Assembly: GCA_932521035.1 (NCBI GenBank)
Contig: OW051495.1
Coordinates: 868,001-932,000 of the forward strand
Source: Oscheius dolichura
Taxonomy: Eukaryota > Nematoda > Chromadorea > Rhabditida > Rhabditidae
DNA: 64,000 bases
Direction: 5' to 3'
The notes under the pieces were generated by a model, which was given only the letters and a program-made list of their open reading frames with translations, did not search any database and was not told the origin of the DNA. Made by a program: the position numbers and the translations under genes. Below are positions 35,329-50,300 of this stretch, one piece after another; position 1 is the stretch's first letter; each line of letters begins with the position of its first letter.

Positions 35329-38300
35329 ATGGCCTGCCTGGACATATTGTCCGTTTCCCCGCAGATGAGTCCCAATTTCAACGCGAAAATATTGAATTAC
35401 GATGTAGTCGACGACGGGAAATATGCTGTGAGTTATACCCTATCAAAAGTAATCAGAACACAAGAATTGCGCAAGTATTCTTTAATTCTTCACCTGATAC
35501 GTAAAAGTAAATAATTTGGGGCAATATTGCTTGGCTAAGAGAGAAGTGTGATCGTAAAAACAAGAGAAAGACAGAATAGTGGAATCTGGCTTGTTTGTCA
35601 TGGTAAAAACCTTTGGCTGGTGAAACTCTCTAGACAACCTCGCGATTCTCTCATAAAATGACGTTTTTGTTTGTTTGATACGGTGTCCGAAAAAGACATC
35701 AATTACAATTGAGCGGAGCTTCTAATATGTTTCGTCCTAAACATAAAGAGAAAAAAATGCTCTATGACACAATGCGAGCGTTTCCACATAAGCTCTAATA
35801 AAACAAAGCCAATTTTTTCGGAGATTTCGGGAGAAGAAAGAGGAAAGGACCCAAAAAATAGTCTCCTGTCTTGAAATCCTTTATTTTTTCGTGTTACCGT
35901 GAAAAAAAAACGGCTGCAGTTTTCCTGCAGTAGTCTTATTCCTGAAAATCCGCCACAAGTTCTTTTTTTCTAGATAAAATTTGCTTTTTTGAGTTTATTA
36001 ACTTTTAGAAAAGATGTAAAAACCAATCAGTTATACCTGAAATACTTCGGAAGTACTGTATGTTCCAGAATTACACAGTCCAAATATCAATAGACGCTTG
36101 GACGTGGACTGTCGCCCGGCGATACAGTGAATTCGACGCCTTCGACCAGAAACGGTTCCCAGATCGGAAGAAGTCATTCCTACCACCGAAGAAAATGGTC
36201 GGCAATATGGTAGCCAGCTTTTTTGTCTTATTTTTACCTTTTTTTGACGTTTAGGACTCGGATTTCTTGGAAGAGAGGACGCGGGAACTGGAAAAGTACG
36301 TCAGAGCAGTACTGGAGCTGGAAATATGGGCTCAGAAGCAGAAAAATGTCAATTCTATGCCCTGGTTGACGGCGAAATTCTTCGATTTTCATCAATACGT
36401 GAGTTCTCTTTTCTTTTATTTTGCTTCAATGGGGAGCTACTAAATTAGTAAAAAATAACAATTCCATTCCTGAAACAACATCCCCTGTGTTACCCCCCAC
36501 TTTTATTATAATCACCTCGAAACATTGCCAATTTGGCCATTTTATGCTTCAATTCTTTCATAAAAGTCAGATAAACATTTGAACCGTGCTAAGCCGAGGA
36601 ATAGAATGAGAACTTTTGTGAAATAAAACCAGGCAGCCATTCTGTCTGTCCAACTGAGGGAGAAAACTCAATTTTGCCGGTTTCCATATCATTTTAGAGA
36701 TTTTTGTGGCTATAACTACGGAAATAGCATACTTCTTCATATTATCGGTCTTCCAACTAATTCTTCTTATGAATTCCTCGAAACTTTCTCCAATTTCACA
36801 TAATTCTTTGCTTCAATTCCCATAGAAAAGTCGGGAAATGCTCTCGATTTCGCTGCAACCCTCAGGCCTGCCCGGAATTTTCAGTGAAAGGATTCCTTCT
36901 CTTCTCAATTAAATGCAATTTACCGACATTTCTCCCGTTTTTTGACGAATTTCCTCCAATTTTTCCCCTTCCTCTCCCTCTAAATAACTCCCCCAAAGTC
37001 TCTCTTTCTATTGCGGAATGCTTCATTGTCTTCATACTGATAATTTCACAATAACATGGCGACTTATATAAGACAATAAAACTGCAGAAATAAGCTCGAG
37101 GTCTATTTAGAGAATAGGTGGACTACAAAAAATCAAATGAATTGAATTGAAATGACAATTGGCAGTGTGAATTGAATTGAATTGATTAGTATTAGTAATA
37201 TTTTGTTTGCTTTGTACAAGGATCACAATTGGTGTCCATCTAGTTTTCTTCCTCCGGTGCCTGGGTGGGGATCAGCTCCCCGCGAACCTCCCCAGCACGC
37301 TTCTTCATTCTCCAGTACTGGAGACGGTTCCACAACTCACGCATGGCTATGTAGATCATGGCGATGTTCTTGACGGCGAAGAGGGATGGGTCATAGCTGA
37401 AAATGGAAGCGGGAATTAGTAGGAACATTCCAAGAAAGGGATAGGTTGCAATAAAACCTCCGTACAGACTGATTTTAATAAATTCAACGCAACTCCATAA
37501 ATTTTCATAATTTCAATGAAGAGAAAACTCAAAAATCAGTGTTACTTGTCTTTATATCGTTTTTAGCAGCCCATATTTATCAATTTTTCGATATTAGAAT
37601 ACAGAAATAACCCAGAAATGCCGTAACGACAGTTTTAGTCTATTATTCTATCGTGTTATTATCAAATAGGTCTACAAACGAGAAATACCATAAAAAGAAT
37701 ATTAATCCAGTTTCAAGAACATTATAAACGTTCTCAGTTTTCATTACAAGCTAATCGGGACCCCCTTCACGAACCTTTTCAGTTTTTATTGAAGAAAAAT
37801 CCCGTTTAGATCGCGTGGTTTTCAAATTTCCACTAGAAATTGTCTAAAATTATCAGGGAGCTCACCGAGTAAAACGAACAATAATCTCAGCTCGTTTTTT
37901 ATCGTTTACCAGAAACATTTTGGATTTTTGTGTTTTTGGGTGGATATTCACTTTTCTGCCAGCAGTTGAAAACTAATTCGTCACCGCTTTTCCGCTCTTT
38001 TTATCCCGCTCTTGCCTTTCCCATGGGGATACCTCATTTTTACAGGAATACGGTAATTTCCAAGCCTATCACTAATAAAATAAGCCACTAACCGTCTTCC
38101 AGTCCTCTCGACTTCCAGAATAACGTAGAGATAGATCCGGAGTCCGAGAAGGGGTCCATTAACCTGAAATATTCCATTTTCCACGGCTTTTTCTGGTTGT
38201 TCCCTACCAAAATGACATAAATTAGAGCCCAGACTTTGTCGCTGACGAGTAGTCCATTAGGGAAGCGGATGAAACGGAGACGGAAGAGGGCTGTAGCGGG

Positions 38301-41300
38301 CATGATGAAGTTGAACATGGCCACGGAGAGAATGACAATATCTAGCCAGTATTCCAGGTTCCAGCCGTCTTTCTGGAAAGGAATCAGATCTTTTGTTGGC
38401 AACGCTAAATTATTTGTTGTCAACTGTTTTTATATACAAGGTTTTGCCGTTGCATAAAAGAGGCAGAACCAGTGTTCTCGGTTTACTGTGTAGACAAGGA
38501 AGAATGTTTCGCCCGCCCTTATTATTCGAGATAGATACTTGCCTAATTGCTTCAGTTTTCCGTTGACTTTTCGGTTGACAACAAATAATTTAGCGTTGCA
38601 GTTTAAATTTCAATGGCAGAGACGCGTTTTGTTGAAGTGAAACGTCTTTTTCTCCCAATTTGACTGTTCCCCGTTTCAATTTCCCTTTATCTATACCAAT
38701 TCTGCTCCTTTTCCACTAATCGGTTCAAATCTATTTTTATTTTTTATTATAAAAAAAACTCACCAATGACTGCCAGAGCAGGTCCAAGAAGTAGATGTTA
38801 TCGATGAGATCCAGGCAGATAGCCGTGGTCAGATAGCTGATGTACATTTGACGGTGGCTCATGATCGGGGTGTAGTGGAAGGCTTCCAAGAGGAAGATGA
38901 AGATCAGCACGGACAGGGAGAGTCCCAACTTGAAGGTGAAGTCGTCGAATAGTTTGTCATTGTTATCCAGGGGACCGGGGGGCAGTTCGTTGTGGAAGAC
39001 ACGGAAACAGACCGAGACTTTACCGATGAGAACAAGGGCATAGACGAGCCAGGCTAGCCAAGCCCATTTCACTTTGGCATCTGGAAAATTGGGACGTTTT
39101 TAGAGGAGAAAATAATTGTTTCATTGGGGGGGCATTTAGATTTTTGTTAGGAAATTTTTCGTTTTTAGTTAGGTCCAAAAATATGTGAAATCCGAAAGTA
39201 CAGTAATCTGTTGTTTCAAAATGAGCATAAGAGTTATCTTTGCCCCCGATTTCCACTTTAGAAATGTCTGTAAATACTGTAATCCTTCTAATAAGTGCCT
39301 GGCTTATTTTTACGCGCGGTAACCGTGTTCTACCGATAATTATTCCAAATGGCTGTTATTCAAGCGAAAAATTTTGAAGTTGTCTGTAATTTTGCTAGTT
39401 ATGGTGATTTGAACGGTTTAATTGATGTGTTCTGCACAGAAAGACAAGGAACTGAAAGAAGGGGACGAATTTAAAACGATTACTGTAAAAAAGGAAGAGA
39501 AGTGGGTATTAGGCTTATGGTAGTCAAAAATAATTTTTTCTACGAAAAATAGCGGAAATTTTGAATTTTTGGACTATTATTATGGAATAATCGGCGTGCC
39601 ATCAGGTAGTAGGACATTTCCTTCCATTAATGGAGCTGCTGGCGCGCAAAATAATTAATTTCCTTGAAAATTAGCCGTATTTTTCCAATTTCTTCGAATT
39701 TTGAATGCTTGGAAATCTCAATAAAAATAAACCGACAGTTCTAATAGCTATATAGACAATTCCTTCTCTACTGGAGCGTCGATTATTTCTAATAGTAAAA
39801 TTTTGTTTCATTTCCTATTCAAAAAGGGCAGCAGCTAATAATTTCGGTGGGATAACTGTAATAACTGACCAATACTGCAAACTTCTTCCATTTGTTGTTG
39901 GTTGTATTTCATCGAGCAGTAGGCTACTGCTACCCAGACGATAAAGACGACGATGTCTCCAACAAACCATCCAAACCTAAGAAATCCGATAATTCTCTAT
40001 TTTTACCCGTCTAAAACTCACCAGACTCTGTTCTCCACATGTAAATGGTAATAATAATTGATCAATCCAAATTGGAGAAGCAATAGAAGGAAGGCGATGA
40101 TGAACGAGAGCACGTCCAACACCCCGCGGCAGCATTTTCCTGGAATGGGGTAGATTTTTAGAGAAAATGAGGGAACGAGTGTTAGACAGCCACAGTTACG
40201 CAGTTATAAAATTTTTGGATTGGAAAAGACAATGTTTCCAGAAATCTATATCACGTTTTTTTATGCTCAAACCGTATTATAAAGGCGAAATTTCCACAAT
40301 TAGAATGCTTTGCAGGGAAAATGCTAATGTTTCAAGAGGCCTATATCATGTTTTTTCATCAACAAAAGCTATTGTTAGTGGTGCATAATAATCCATAAAG
40401 TCGCCTAAAAACTGTGACAGTAACGCGCATTAAAATTTCGGAAAGCTCTGTGGAGAAATGAGAATGTTTCAGCGGTTCTATATCAATTTGCTCACTAATG
40501 AAACGTGTTGCTTGCTCGTTCTAGTCGTAAAAAACAATCAAAACTAGCCACTGTTATGAATTTTTAGAGCATTTGTCTCAAAAATGATACTGTTTCGAGA
40601 GGCCTATATCAGTTTTATTATCTGATCGGTGTATTCGCTGCGTTTCATAAAGTTTATATTTTGGCTACCAGTTATGCCGCTAGACTTTGAGACGTTTTGA
40701 GATTCTTGGCTGAAATCAGCTAATGTTTCGACCCCCCGATATTATATCTTCCTCTCCTATGGTCATTCGATGTTTTTCCGCCAGTTATTTTCCCACAGAT
40801 ACGCATTATTGAATTTGTCGAGTTATTTTTCATGCAAAAAAGATAATGTTTCGTAAGGCGTATATTATTTTTTTGCCGTAAGCGAAATCCGTTCCATGAG
40901 ACCCAACATGACAACAAAACAGCCAAGGTTAGTCATTTTTGGATTCTTTGGTAGAAAGAAATAAGGTTTCGGGCCGTCTATATCATTTGTCTCTTTTGGT
41001 GAAACTGCTTACCAGGTTTTCTTTTTATTCTAGAGTTTCGAGTTTCTTTCTTATAATGGAATTTTATCCCAAAAACGAAGATTACATTGATTCTAACTGA
41101 CCAGGAATGACAGCCATTGTGTGGTACTTGCTGACGGGGGCCAATACAAGCGCTGTCTCTTCTGCTGTACCGTCACAGGCTTTTAGGGGGAACTCGTCGA
41201 CACCCTCGTAATATTCCGAATGGGGCACGTATTCGTCGCCGTTCTCCTCGATTGCTTCCTCAAAGAGATGTTTTGGGTCGCGTCCAGATGTCACGGCTTC

Positions 41301-44300
41301 TGTAAAAGTGATTATTAGAGAGGACTGAAGCTCATTTCGTCATAGTAGCCGGGTATTCTGGGTTATTTTGGAGAAAAAGGACGAAATTAGACGGAAAAGA
41401 TGAGAAAAGAAGAAAGAAGACATAATTTTTGTGTTATAAGAGGCCTTTTTTAGTAAGAAGAGCATTCAATCTTTAGTTATCAGTATATAGTTCTTTTCCA
41501 AAAAATAGGGATACAGTAATTTGCCTCCGTTCGAGACCATTTGGGATCGGAGGACAAAATCGCAAAATTTGCCTGATTTTCAAGAAAACCCTGATTACTG
41601 TATCCCTAATTTTTGGAAAAGAACTATACCCCGACATTTTCTCACAAAACTTATGTATCAAAACATATATTTCCTCAAATGATAGTCCTCTATACTAATC
41701 AGGAGATTACTTGCTGCTATTTCACTCTTTTTTGTATTGTTCTGTTGCCTTTCTTCTACTTTTACTGTTTCGCATGATCCTTTCAGGAATAGCAATAGTG
41801 AGCGAAAGTGTTGGACCCCATTATCTAGACGGAACGAAGCCAGAAAATGAGAGACAAAGAAGCTAGAACTTTTAATTAGGTCCAGTGAGCAATTACGTTT
41901 CACGAACGTTTTAAAGAGTCGAATTCTTTGGATTCCTTCGTTAAATCTTTGAAAAAGTACAAGAATAGGGAACGAGGTCAACGTGATGCTGCCGTATGCC
42001 CGGTATTACTGTTTCAAATCCTGTATAAGAAGTTTTATGGGTTAGGATTCAGTGATTAGATTATTCTTTTTTTCTCAAAATGAGCCACAGTTCACACGCT
42101 ATTCTTATTTTTAGCTTATTTTTCCGCTATTTCGCCCACGCGAATCACTACAATCAAAAATTTGTCGCTTATAACTGATAATGGAAACAAGAAAAAAAAC
42201 GGAAGGGAAGGAAAGATGCCATGGGATGATTAGTGGTCGTTTCACTATACTACACGCGCAATGAGCAAAGGGGGGACAACCAGCGGGAACAAACGAAATG
42301 AGCTCCTCCCAGAGCGGCGGACCGGGAGAGAGAAAGACAAAATTACCTCGTCTCACTCTAACCCGGCTCTGTGCTCTTCTTGTTAGAGAGAATTTGGAAG
42401 GGAGAGGGGAAGCCGATTACGAGGCGAAAAATGTTACTTTCGGGTGGGGAACGGGAGGAGGGAAAGGCGGGAGCAGGGGGAGAGATTAGGCCGAAATGAG
42501 ACGGGCAAACAGACAACGTTTTGGAGGGAACGAGGGGGCTTGGCATAACAAAACTGTCTAACTGTGACTCTTTCTATTTTTAAACCTTTCTCGAAGCAGA
42601 AAAAAATTGGTTTTAATGATGAAAATGACTAACTGTGGCTTTTTTTCTTCAAATAGGCTAAGAAAACTGCTTTGAACTGTATAACTGTGGCTCTCTTTAT
42701 TTAAGACTGAAACTGTAGGATATTTTGCTCAAAACTGTCTAACTGTGGCTCAGTTTACTGCTCTTCCCCCATTATCTTCATTTTCCCGCGTCTGGCTGTC
42801 TAACTGTGGTGCTGTCCCGCCTTATTTTTGTCACTTTTCACTCTTCCCCGGTCTCAAGTGTTGTCCCACCGCCTGTCCCCATTGAATCGGGTGTGAGATG
42901 AAGTCCTCCTCATAATTCAAAGGCTCCCAAAGTTGACAGAAGGAGGTTCTATTCGAATTGTCTGTCGGTCTGTTCGGGGAGGGAGGGCGAAGAGCGACGC
43001 AATTATTTGAGAATCGGCATGTAAACATGTGAGAGCAAAGGGAAAAGAAGGCGGGAGGACACTCTCCCACTGCATCATCACTTGAGTCGCTTGAGAAGAG
43101 CAGTAATCACATTCCGAGGGGGAGGAGCAGAAGGGGAGGAAGAGGATAAGAAGCGTTCGTTATGGAAAATTTTGTTTATATACTATTAGCACAAGTAAAT
43201 CAAGAAGAGATTCATATACAGTAATTGGAACCCAAAAAATATCCTGATGTTTGACTGGCAACTGATCAGTAATCGCCAAAAGAGCCACAGTTAGACAGCA
43301 GCAGCGATTGAAGCGAAGTGTTACCCTTCTTCTCCCGGTGTTTGTAATAGAAAAGAGTTCCTCAGAGCATTTTTCTAGCATTATCGAACCATTTTAAACA
43401 ACATATTAGTAACGTTGAATTAGAGAAGGTTTCATAAAGTGACCGAAATACAAAAAAATCGACCAGGGCGGGCTTTCCCCTCTTGGACAGCCAAATTTGG
43501 TTATAATGCGAGCTAACCCATAAGCATTGGGACTTCCCAAATTAGGATCATATAATCAGTTTGGAACTTGTAGAAGTCTTTTACTTGATAGCCAATTCGG
43601 CAAGACTTTTTTGTTTCCTCTGTGGGTTATAATAGTTTCGATGATCAATTTTTCACTACAGAAACCACAAGACCTAATATTTTGGCTTTATTTTTCGATA
43701 ATCTCATCCAAATGTACTGCTATATAACCGTAGGCGAGCAAACGGCCCAGGTCTCTACAATTCTGACTTCTATTTTCATCAAACACAGCTATGATCAGTC
43801 GTTCAATAGTTTTAGCTCACTTATTTCTCGTCTAATAGCCTCATTGAAACATTCTACCATCAATAAGATGACCAATAGAAATTAGTTTTTTTATTGTTTT
43901 CCATAGCTTATAAGATTTGAATTATTCACTGCCTCTAATATTTTCCCTACGTAAATTAGGCAAACTGATAAGATATCCAGTGAAATCTAGCCTCTTCCAG
44001 TCAATTCTCCCCTCCATTGTCATCTCCTCCCGTCTGTTCTCTCTCGCCCTATTCTTCTCCCAATGGATATCCCTCCCTCTCTGGCACCCGTCCAATCGCC
44101 CCGGGTCAAGCATCATCCGTTTCCTGTCTCTCCCCCCAGCCCTCCCCTCCCGTCCACAAATGGTCCCGAGCTCACATTGGCTCCCAATTTTGCTGACAGA
44201 TGGCTGGCCTCCATCTCTGGGGGCTAATCCACTGGAGTCGAGAGATAGAGAATGAGAATGGGCAGAGGGGGAGACGGGGAACAGACGGTGGGGTGGTCCT

Positions 44301-47300
44301 CCCCTCTCTCGTATATGAGGCAGCCGGGTCCTGCGATGAATTTGCATAATGAAAATAATTATTGTATACGGGGGGACGGCGAAGGGACCGTCTGGCTATA
44401 ATTAGAAGCGGGAAGGCGGGGATTAATCAAAAAAGAGGGAGACACCTGAGGACTGGCAAAACAGACAGAGGAATATTGTGGATTTCCATATTTTTTAGGG
44501 CAAAACAACCTTTCATTACGGGATTCACGGACTAAAATTGGCCCCTTTACAGTAATTTAGGCTCAAAAGTGGGAAAATTAAAGGTAAACGAGGATAATTA
44601 TCGAAACTTCCATTGGAATTTGACAAATTAGAGGAAAAGATTGAGATTGGACGAATTCATTGACTCTCAAACCATAGTTTAGTTATTTACCGCCACAACA
44701 AAACAGAAATATTTCTAAAAGAAGTGAATGTTTCGAGGAAATGATTAAAAGAAAGCGCTGGGAATAATTTTGGTTCTAGTACTCAATGATGCTCTGAATA
44801 AATGCTACCAAGATGATGCTTTCATTAGTGACAGAAATGGAGGAGATTATATTTGAAAGATGTTGCTATCCAGCCATGTGATATTTGCTTGAAATTACCG
44901 TATCTTTTTGTTGAATAAGCGCCTTTCCCCTCTTCTGAACCCTCCTTTACGATAAAAGTTCCCTTGCCGCTTCCTAGATCATCACTTCTAACATTTTTAG
45001 CCATTGTTTTTGAAGTAATCTTCAATTTTTCCCTATTACAGTGAGAAAAAAATGATAAAATTCCACTAGAATGGGAGAAAATAGGCTAAAATTGAAGAAA
45101 TAGAATTTGCTTTTCAATGTCACTTCCTATAATAACGGCCTGACTATTAGTTTCCCCAGTAAAACAATAAAAATGTTCAAAACATGTGACTAAATAAATG
45201 TTCCAACTGTAATTTAATTGGAAATAAGGAATCGAGAGCTACTGAATATATCCTCCAATATCTAAAAATTTTCAGTGACTTTTCTCCTTCCCTCTCCCTC
45301 GTCCCCTTGCCATTGTTGTTGTGTCTTTTTTCTGTTTGGCTTCCCCCTGCCCCTCATGAATTCGGTGATTCGTCTATTTGTCGTCTTCTTTTCATCTCCA
45401 CCCGAGGTTAACAAAAGTTCCCAGTCTTCCCCCAAAAAAACCAGAGACTAGTTCTTCTTCCCCCTTCCCCCTTCATCCCAAATCAATTCAATTAGCCGGA
45501 TGGCCTGCAAATGATCGGAGTGTCAGGTGTAGCACGAAAACAAGTGTCAGGGTGGGCTGGGCAGGGGGATCCTAACAGAAACGGGGAGAGAGAGAGGGGC
45601 GGGGAAGGGGGAAGGAAATAGGAAACAGGTGCCGGCCAGGGGGAAGAGCCGCAAGCCATTTTGAGAGCTTTTTTGGAGGAAAATGGCTGGTAGAAGCTTA
45701 TTTTGTGAAGAAATCAGAGGAAAAAGCCAGGAGGGGGCTACAGTGGAAAAGAAACGGCTGGGATAGTTTTAATGGGAAATTGAAACAATTTGTAGGGAAA
45801 AGAATCCTACCCTAATAATAGGCAGATGTCCGTCTGTATGACCTGTCGTTTGTTCGGACCGACAGGTCAAATGAGAGAGAAGCAGAAAGTTTCGACCGTT
45901 AGATCCCATCCGACTGCCAAATCTTTTTTGACCAAAATAAACCAATCCCAGCGCGGCCAACGGCCGCCGGAGGCATACTAGTAGTAAGGAGAAGTAGGAC
46001 TGCCAATGTTTGATTGCGGCTGCATATTATAGAAAATCAAAGAAATACTAACAGATTTCTTTCCATTTTTAGACACGTTTGAACAATTTCCAGAAAGTAT
46101 TCTGTTTCGCGATATGGATAAAGCGCTGCTAGTAGAATTTCAATAATCCTCTGGCCCTGTAAGAGATCTCAAAATCTGGAAAAGAAACAGTTCTTTGTGA
46201 AATTGAGAAGTGACAGTATTCGTCATAATGTGATAAGATTAGCGGAGTTTTATGTTCCGAAATCAATATAAATGGTTATTGGAACCTTCAGGAATCAATG
46301 TACCTCATTTTCCATGGAAATAATTAGAATTCACAAGATACATTCCTCCCTACTCGAACCAGGTCAAGTTTTTTATTCTTTCCTAGGAATTAAGGCCATC
46401 TAGAAGGCAAATTTGAAGGATTCCGGCCGTTTTAGACCTTTAAAACTGCCCATTTAGCTTCATTTTCGTCAAAAATAAGCTAGAAGCCGGAAAAGCTATG
46501 AAATTAATGAATTTTTATGGTTTCTCAATTAGGGTAAAAGGTTTTGGGATTATTCACGATTCAGTAAAACGGGGGAAGATGAATTTTAGCTTACCTTCGG
46601 CCATATAAAGTAGAAGCTTGTCTTTTCTTCTCACTCGCTCTAGTAATCGAAGGGAATAGGTAGAGAGCCGCGAGAACGGGGTGGAATTAGAAGGAGAATG
46701 CCGTAAACAGGCCGGGTAGCATCAGCCGGGAGAGAGCAATTAACCTTTGCTCTGTCCTCCGGTCTAATCCGAGTGATACACACGGCTGGCTGGTTGACCC
46801 TTGGGGGAGAGAGAGAGATGGTCCTCTTCTGGTTGGCACGATGCCAATGGCAGAGAACAGAGAGAAGAAGAGACTGAGAAGGGGGTCAGCTGGCGGACAC
46901 GCCCCCCTCGTTTGGGGAAGAGGCCGCTGGCTGGCTGGATGGCTGGATGGCAGGCTCGGCTGCGCAGCTGAACGGCCGGGAATAGACAACTAATCATGTT
47001 TCGGAGCGGGGCCTTGTTTTCGAGGATTCTCCCCGGGCTCCGTTAGGTTATTAGCGGGGGAAGGGAGCTTCTTCAAAGAGGGGGAAATGGGGCAATTTGC
47101 AGGGGAAATGGAAAAGTTTTTGACTAAACTGTATACTATGAAACGTGACGAGCTTGTCAAATAGCGCAATGAGATTATGCCCGCGCGCCAGTAGAAGATG
47201 CCGGGTTCAAAACATTTTTGTTTTTATTCTAACCCCCTGATATAATAATGAAACACCACTGTATTTGCCCAAAAAAATGATTTTCAAAAAAAAACAAAAA

Positions 47301-50300
47301 AGCTTTTCCAGCGGCCGGGGGTCGAATCTATGATGTTCTGAACCGACCCATTTTCATAAAATTCCATACCTCCGTTTTATACGGTACACAGTAATTGGAT
47401 CTCTCTCCCTAGCTCTCCGGATGAGTAAATATAGCCGGGAATGGTTACTGTTGCCTTCTCCCGTATTGAATCAGCTGATATTACGAGCTCCCCCCTTCCA
47501 GCCAGGTAGCCAGTGTATCCACCACCAACCTCCCCCCAGGTAAACAAGAGATCAGGGACATCTGCATAGGGAATCAGGCCATCTGGACAGCCAACCCTTT
47601 GGCAGAGGTAATTGGACGGACTGGGGGGAAGGAGCCACACCGGAGGGGGGAAGGGGTTATGCGATATAGTCAGAGGGAAGAGGGAGAAATTTTAGGAGCT
47701 CTGGGAATTTTTGACAGTTGAAGCAAGCTGCCTTTGGATGATGCAATTATGTTGCTTCAATAAAAAAAACAAAAGCTGGCGTTGTCTACTTGTTGTTCTC
47801 TAATTCTTCAAATGGTCTATATTATTGCCAGCGCTATTCTGATCACGTTGTCGTTGTCAGACTTATGAGTTTTTTTTTCTGTTTTAGTTTTTTTTTCTGT
47901 TTTAGTTATCTGTTTTATCCAGCCTTTTTGAACGGACTTCAACGTTTTCAATATTGATGTATTGTTGTCGAGATGAAAAGATTGTACTTCAATCGAGGGA
48001 ATATTTCGAATAAATTCTATATCTTCTATGTTTCGCTGGTCTTTTATAACAGATCAAGCTGCCTTGAGATCAATTGCATATCTGTTCCTATTCCTATTTT
48101 CTCCCTATACCCGTCCATAAATTGATGAAGTATGTCCTCCTCCCGGCTTGTTCTTCTCTCGATTTATTAGCTACGAATTCTCAAGTGGCTCCCCTCTTAA
48201 CTAGGCTCTTTTATACCAGAGACAAAAGGCAAAAGAGCTGATGTCGATTAGGGTCTCCCAGGGAATCCTCTCTCCTTCACTTTCTATTCTATCTCTCCAA
48301 AAAGGAGGAGATTTGTTTCGATGGAGCGGGCAATTCTCAAGGGATTACTTTACTCGGGGAACGGGTGGGAAGGGGAAGAAGAAGAAGATAGGGAGTAGAT
48401 AATGGAGAGGAGTGATTACTATGTGTAAAAAGTTAGTAAAAAGCCCGGCTTAGTGAAGATATTCACTTTATCAAGAATTTATGAGCATTGTGAAACATTG
48501 TCCGAAAACTGCCTTTTATTTGGGCCAAAATTTTTTCGATATGGATATTTGGATATCTTCCTTCTCCTATTAGCCACAGTATTCTACAGTTCGTTATATT
48601 GGATAAACGGAACACAAAATACAATAAACTTTTTTCCTATATTTTCTAACATTTTAGTACACCTTTCGGTCTGGAACTAAAATCCGAGAACTCAGTGAAA
48701 TATCAATTCACCAGGAAACATTAGAAATCTGTAAGAAATGCCCTATAGTCACTTTTTTCCACGACGCGCAGTTACAGAGCACCCTCTTATAAAACGTGCT
48801 CTTCTAGCGATAAGGGAGGTTACTGTAGTCAAGACATGGAAAAAAAACGTCTCTGATGAGAGGAGGCTTTCCGCTGGCGGTGAAAGCCAGCCATCCAAAT
48901 TGTGTGCGCCAGCTTGCTTCCTTCCCGGTGGGTGGTCAATTTCTGTAACACAATCCGACCATCCCCCTCCCCCCTCTCCTCTCTTCGTCTCGAGACTCTC
49001 CGTTCCAAGACGAGGATGTTAATTGCCTTCCGTTAGATTAAAAGCCCTCTCCATATGGTATCCCCTTCGTCCCCTTTCCCGGCCCGTAACTAATCCCCTC
49101 CAAATTAGGGCTCCGGGTCCAGAGGCAAGGTAATTATCAGCCAGGCAGGCAGCCTCTCCCCCCATGACCTTGGGTAATCAGTGACCCTGATGTTCACGCC
49201 TCTCCCCCTTTCCTCTCTACCATCATGAGAGGGGCCGGAGCCGAAAAGGATGACCGCCAATTAATGGCGGAAAGGGGAGAGAAAGAGAGACCGGGGGCCG
49301 CCGAGTCATGACAAAGTGCCACGCGATCCTCTCTCTCCATTCTAGATCTATCCGGGGGTTCTAGTCTATTCTTGGGGGAGCCAGCCTAGTCGTTTAATAT
49401 TTCAAGGGAACAGAAAGGGAGAACCGGGAGGAAAGGGAACCTCCAGGGGAAAGAAAACCAATAAAACAGGGGAACAAATGAGCTTGGCAGAGGATGAGGA
49501 ATTGTACCTTGGCTTACAAGGGTGTTATATGAACTTCGTGAAATATTTCATTCTACTTTTGATAAGAATTTCCAATGGAAAATTGTGAAAATGGTTCAAA
49601 ATCAATGAATATCCCAGCATTTATGGATAGAGAGCAGGTTTGCAAACGAATCGCGCTGAAATATTTTAGCTCCGTACAGTATAGAGAAGCAGAATTGCTT
49701 TATTTTGATGGAGGAAGATATTTGGAAAACAGAATTTTGGTACACAATTTCAGAGCCAACCGACCAATTAGTTATACGTAGACCCCTCGCTAAATAGAAG
49801 CAACGAAACATGTTCCTTTTTGATAAGGATTTTGAATAGAAAGGATCCTGAAAAAGTCTGCAAATTGTTGGAGAGCTAATTCTGAAAGATGACAGCACAA
49901 ACTAAACGGTTCTCCTCCATTTTGAGCTGGTTTTGTGCTTCGATGAAATGAGAAAAAAAACAGAAGAACTTTCCATTTGCCAGTTTTGATTGTTCTCAAA
50001 TTTTGGCATATAAAATGTTTTACGATCCTGATAAAAGCTGTACAAATTGTTCAAATGAGTTACACCTTTATTTGTTCTCACAAAATAACAGAAAAATAGA
50101 ATTTTATCAACATGTTCGCCTAACTTTATTAAACGTTATTATTGCCTTCTTTTTTCCACCATTCTCTAGAAAACTCTTTGTGGACGTATGAGGTTACTGT
50201 AATCTCCCTTCTCGTCTGTCGTATAGTGACAATTAGAATCTTTTCGAGTCCGAATAAGTCCTATTAGTTCTAACAATTTGCAGACACCTTTACGTTCATA

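Larger units (their letters stand above)
40160..41060 (+). repeat. seven-unit degenerate array carrying the GTTTC-N8-TATA motif
   Basis: Seven diverged units of about 95-137 bp follow one another in the TMEM26 intron 40140-41101, antisense to TMEM26 and sense to nischarin. Each has a core near AATGTTTC (starts 40231, 40326, 40463, 40589, 40722, 40845, 40963), exactly 8 nt, a TATATCA-like block, and a T in YRNT context 38-41 nt past the core. The DNA between these blocks is much less conserved, which suggests selection on the motifs. Confidence 0.75.

Noticed and set aside
47190-47330. B-box-like blocks as tRNA genes
   Set aside because: No A box or cloverleaf could be formed; at most degraded tRNA-derived sequence.
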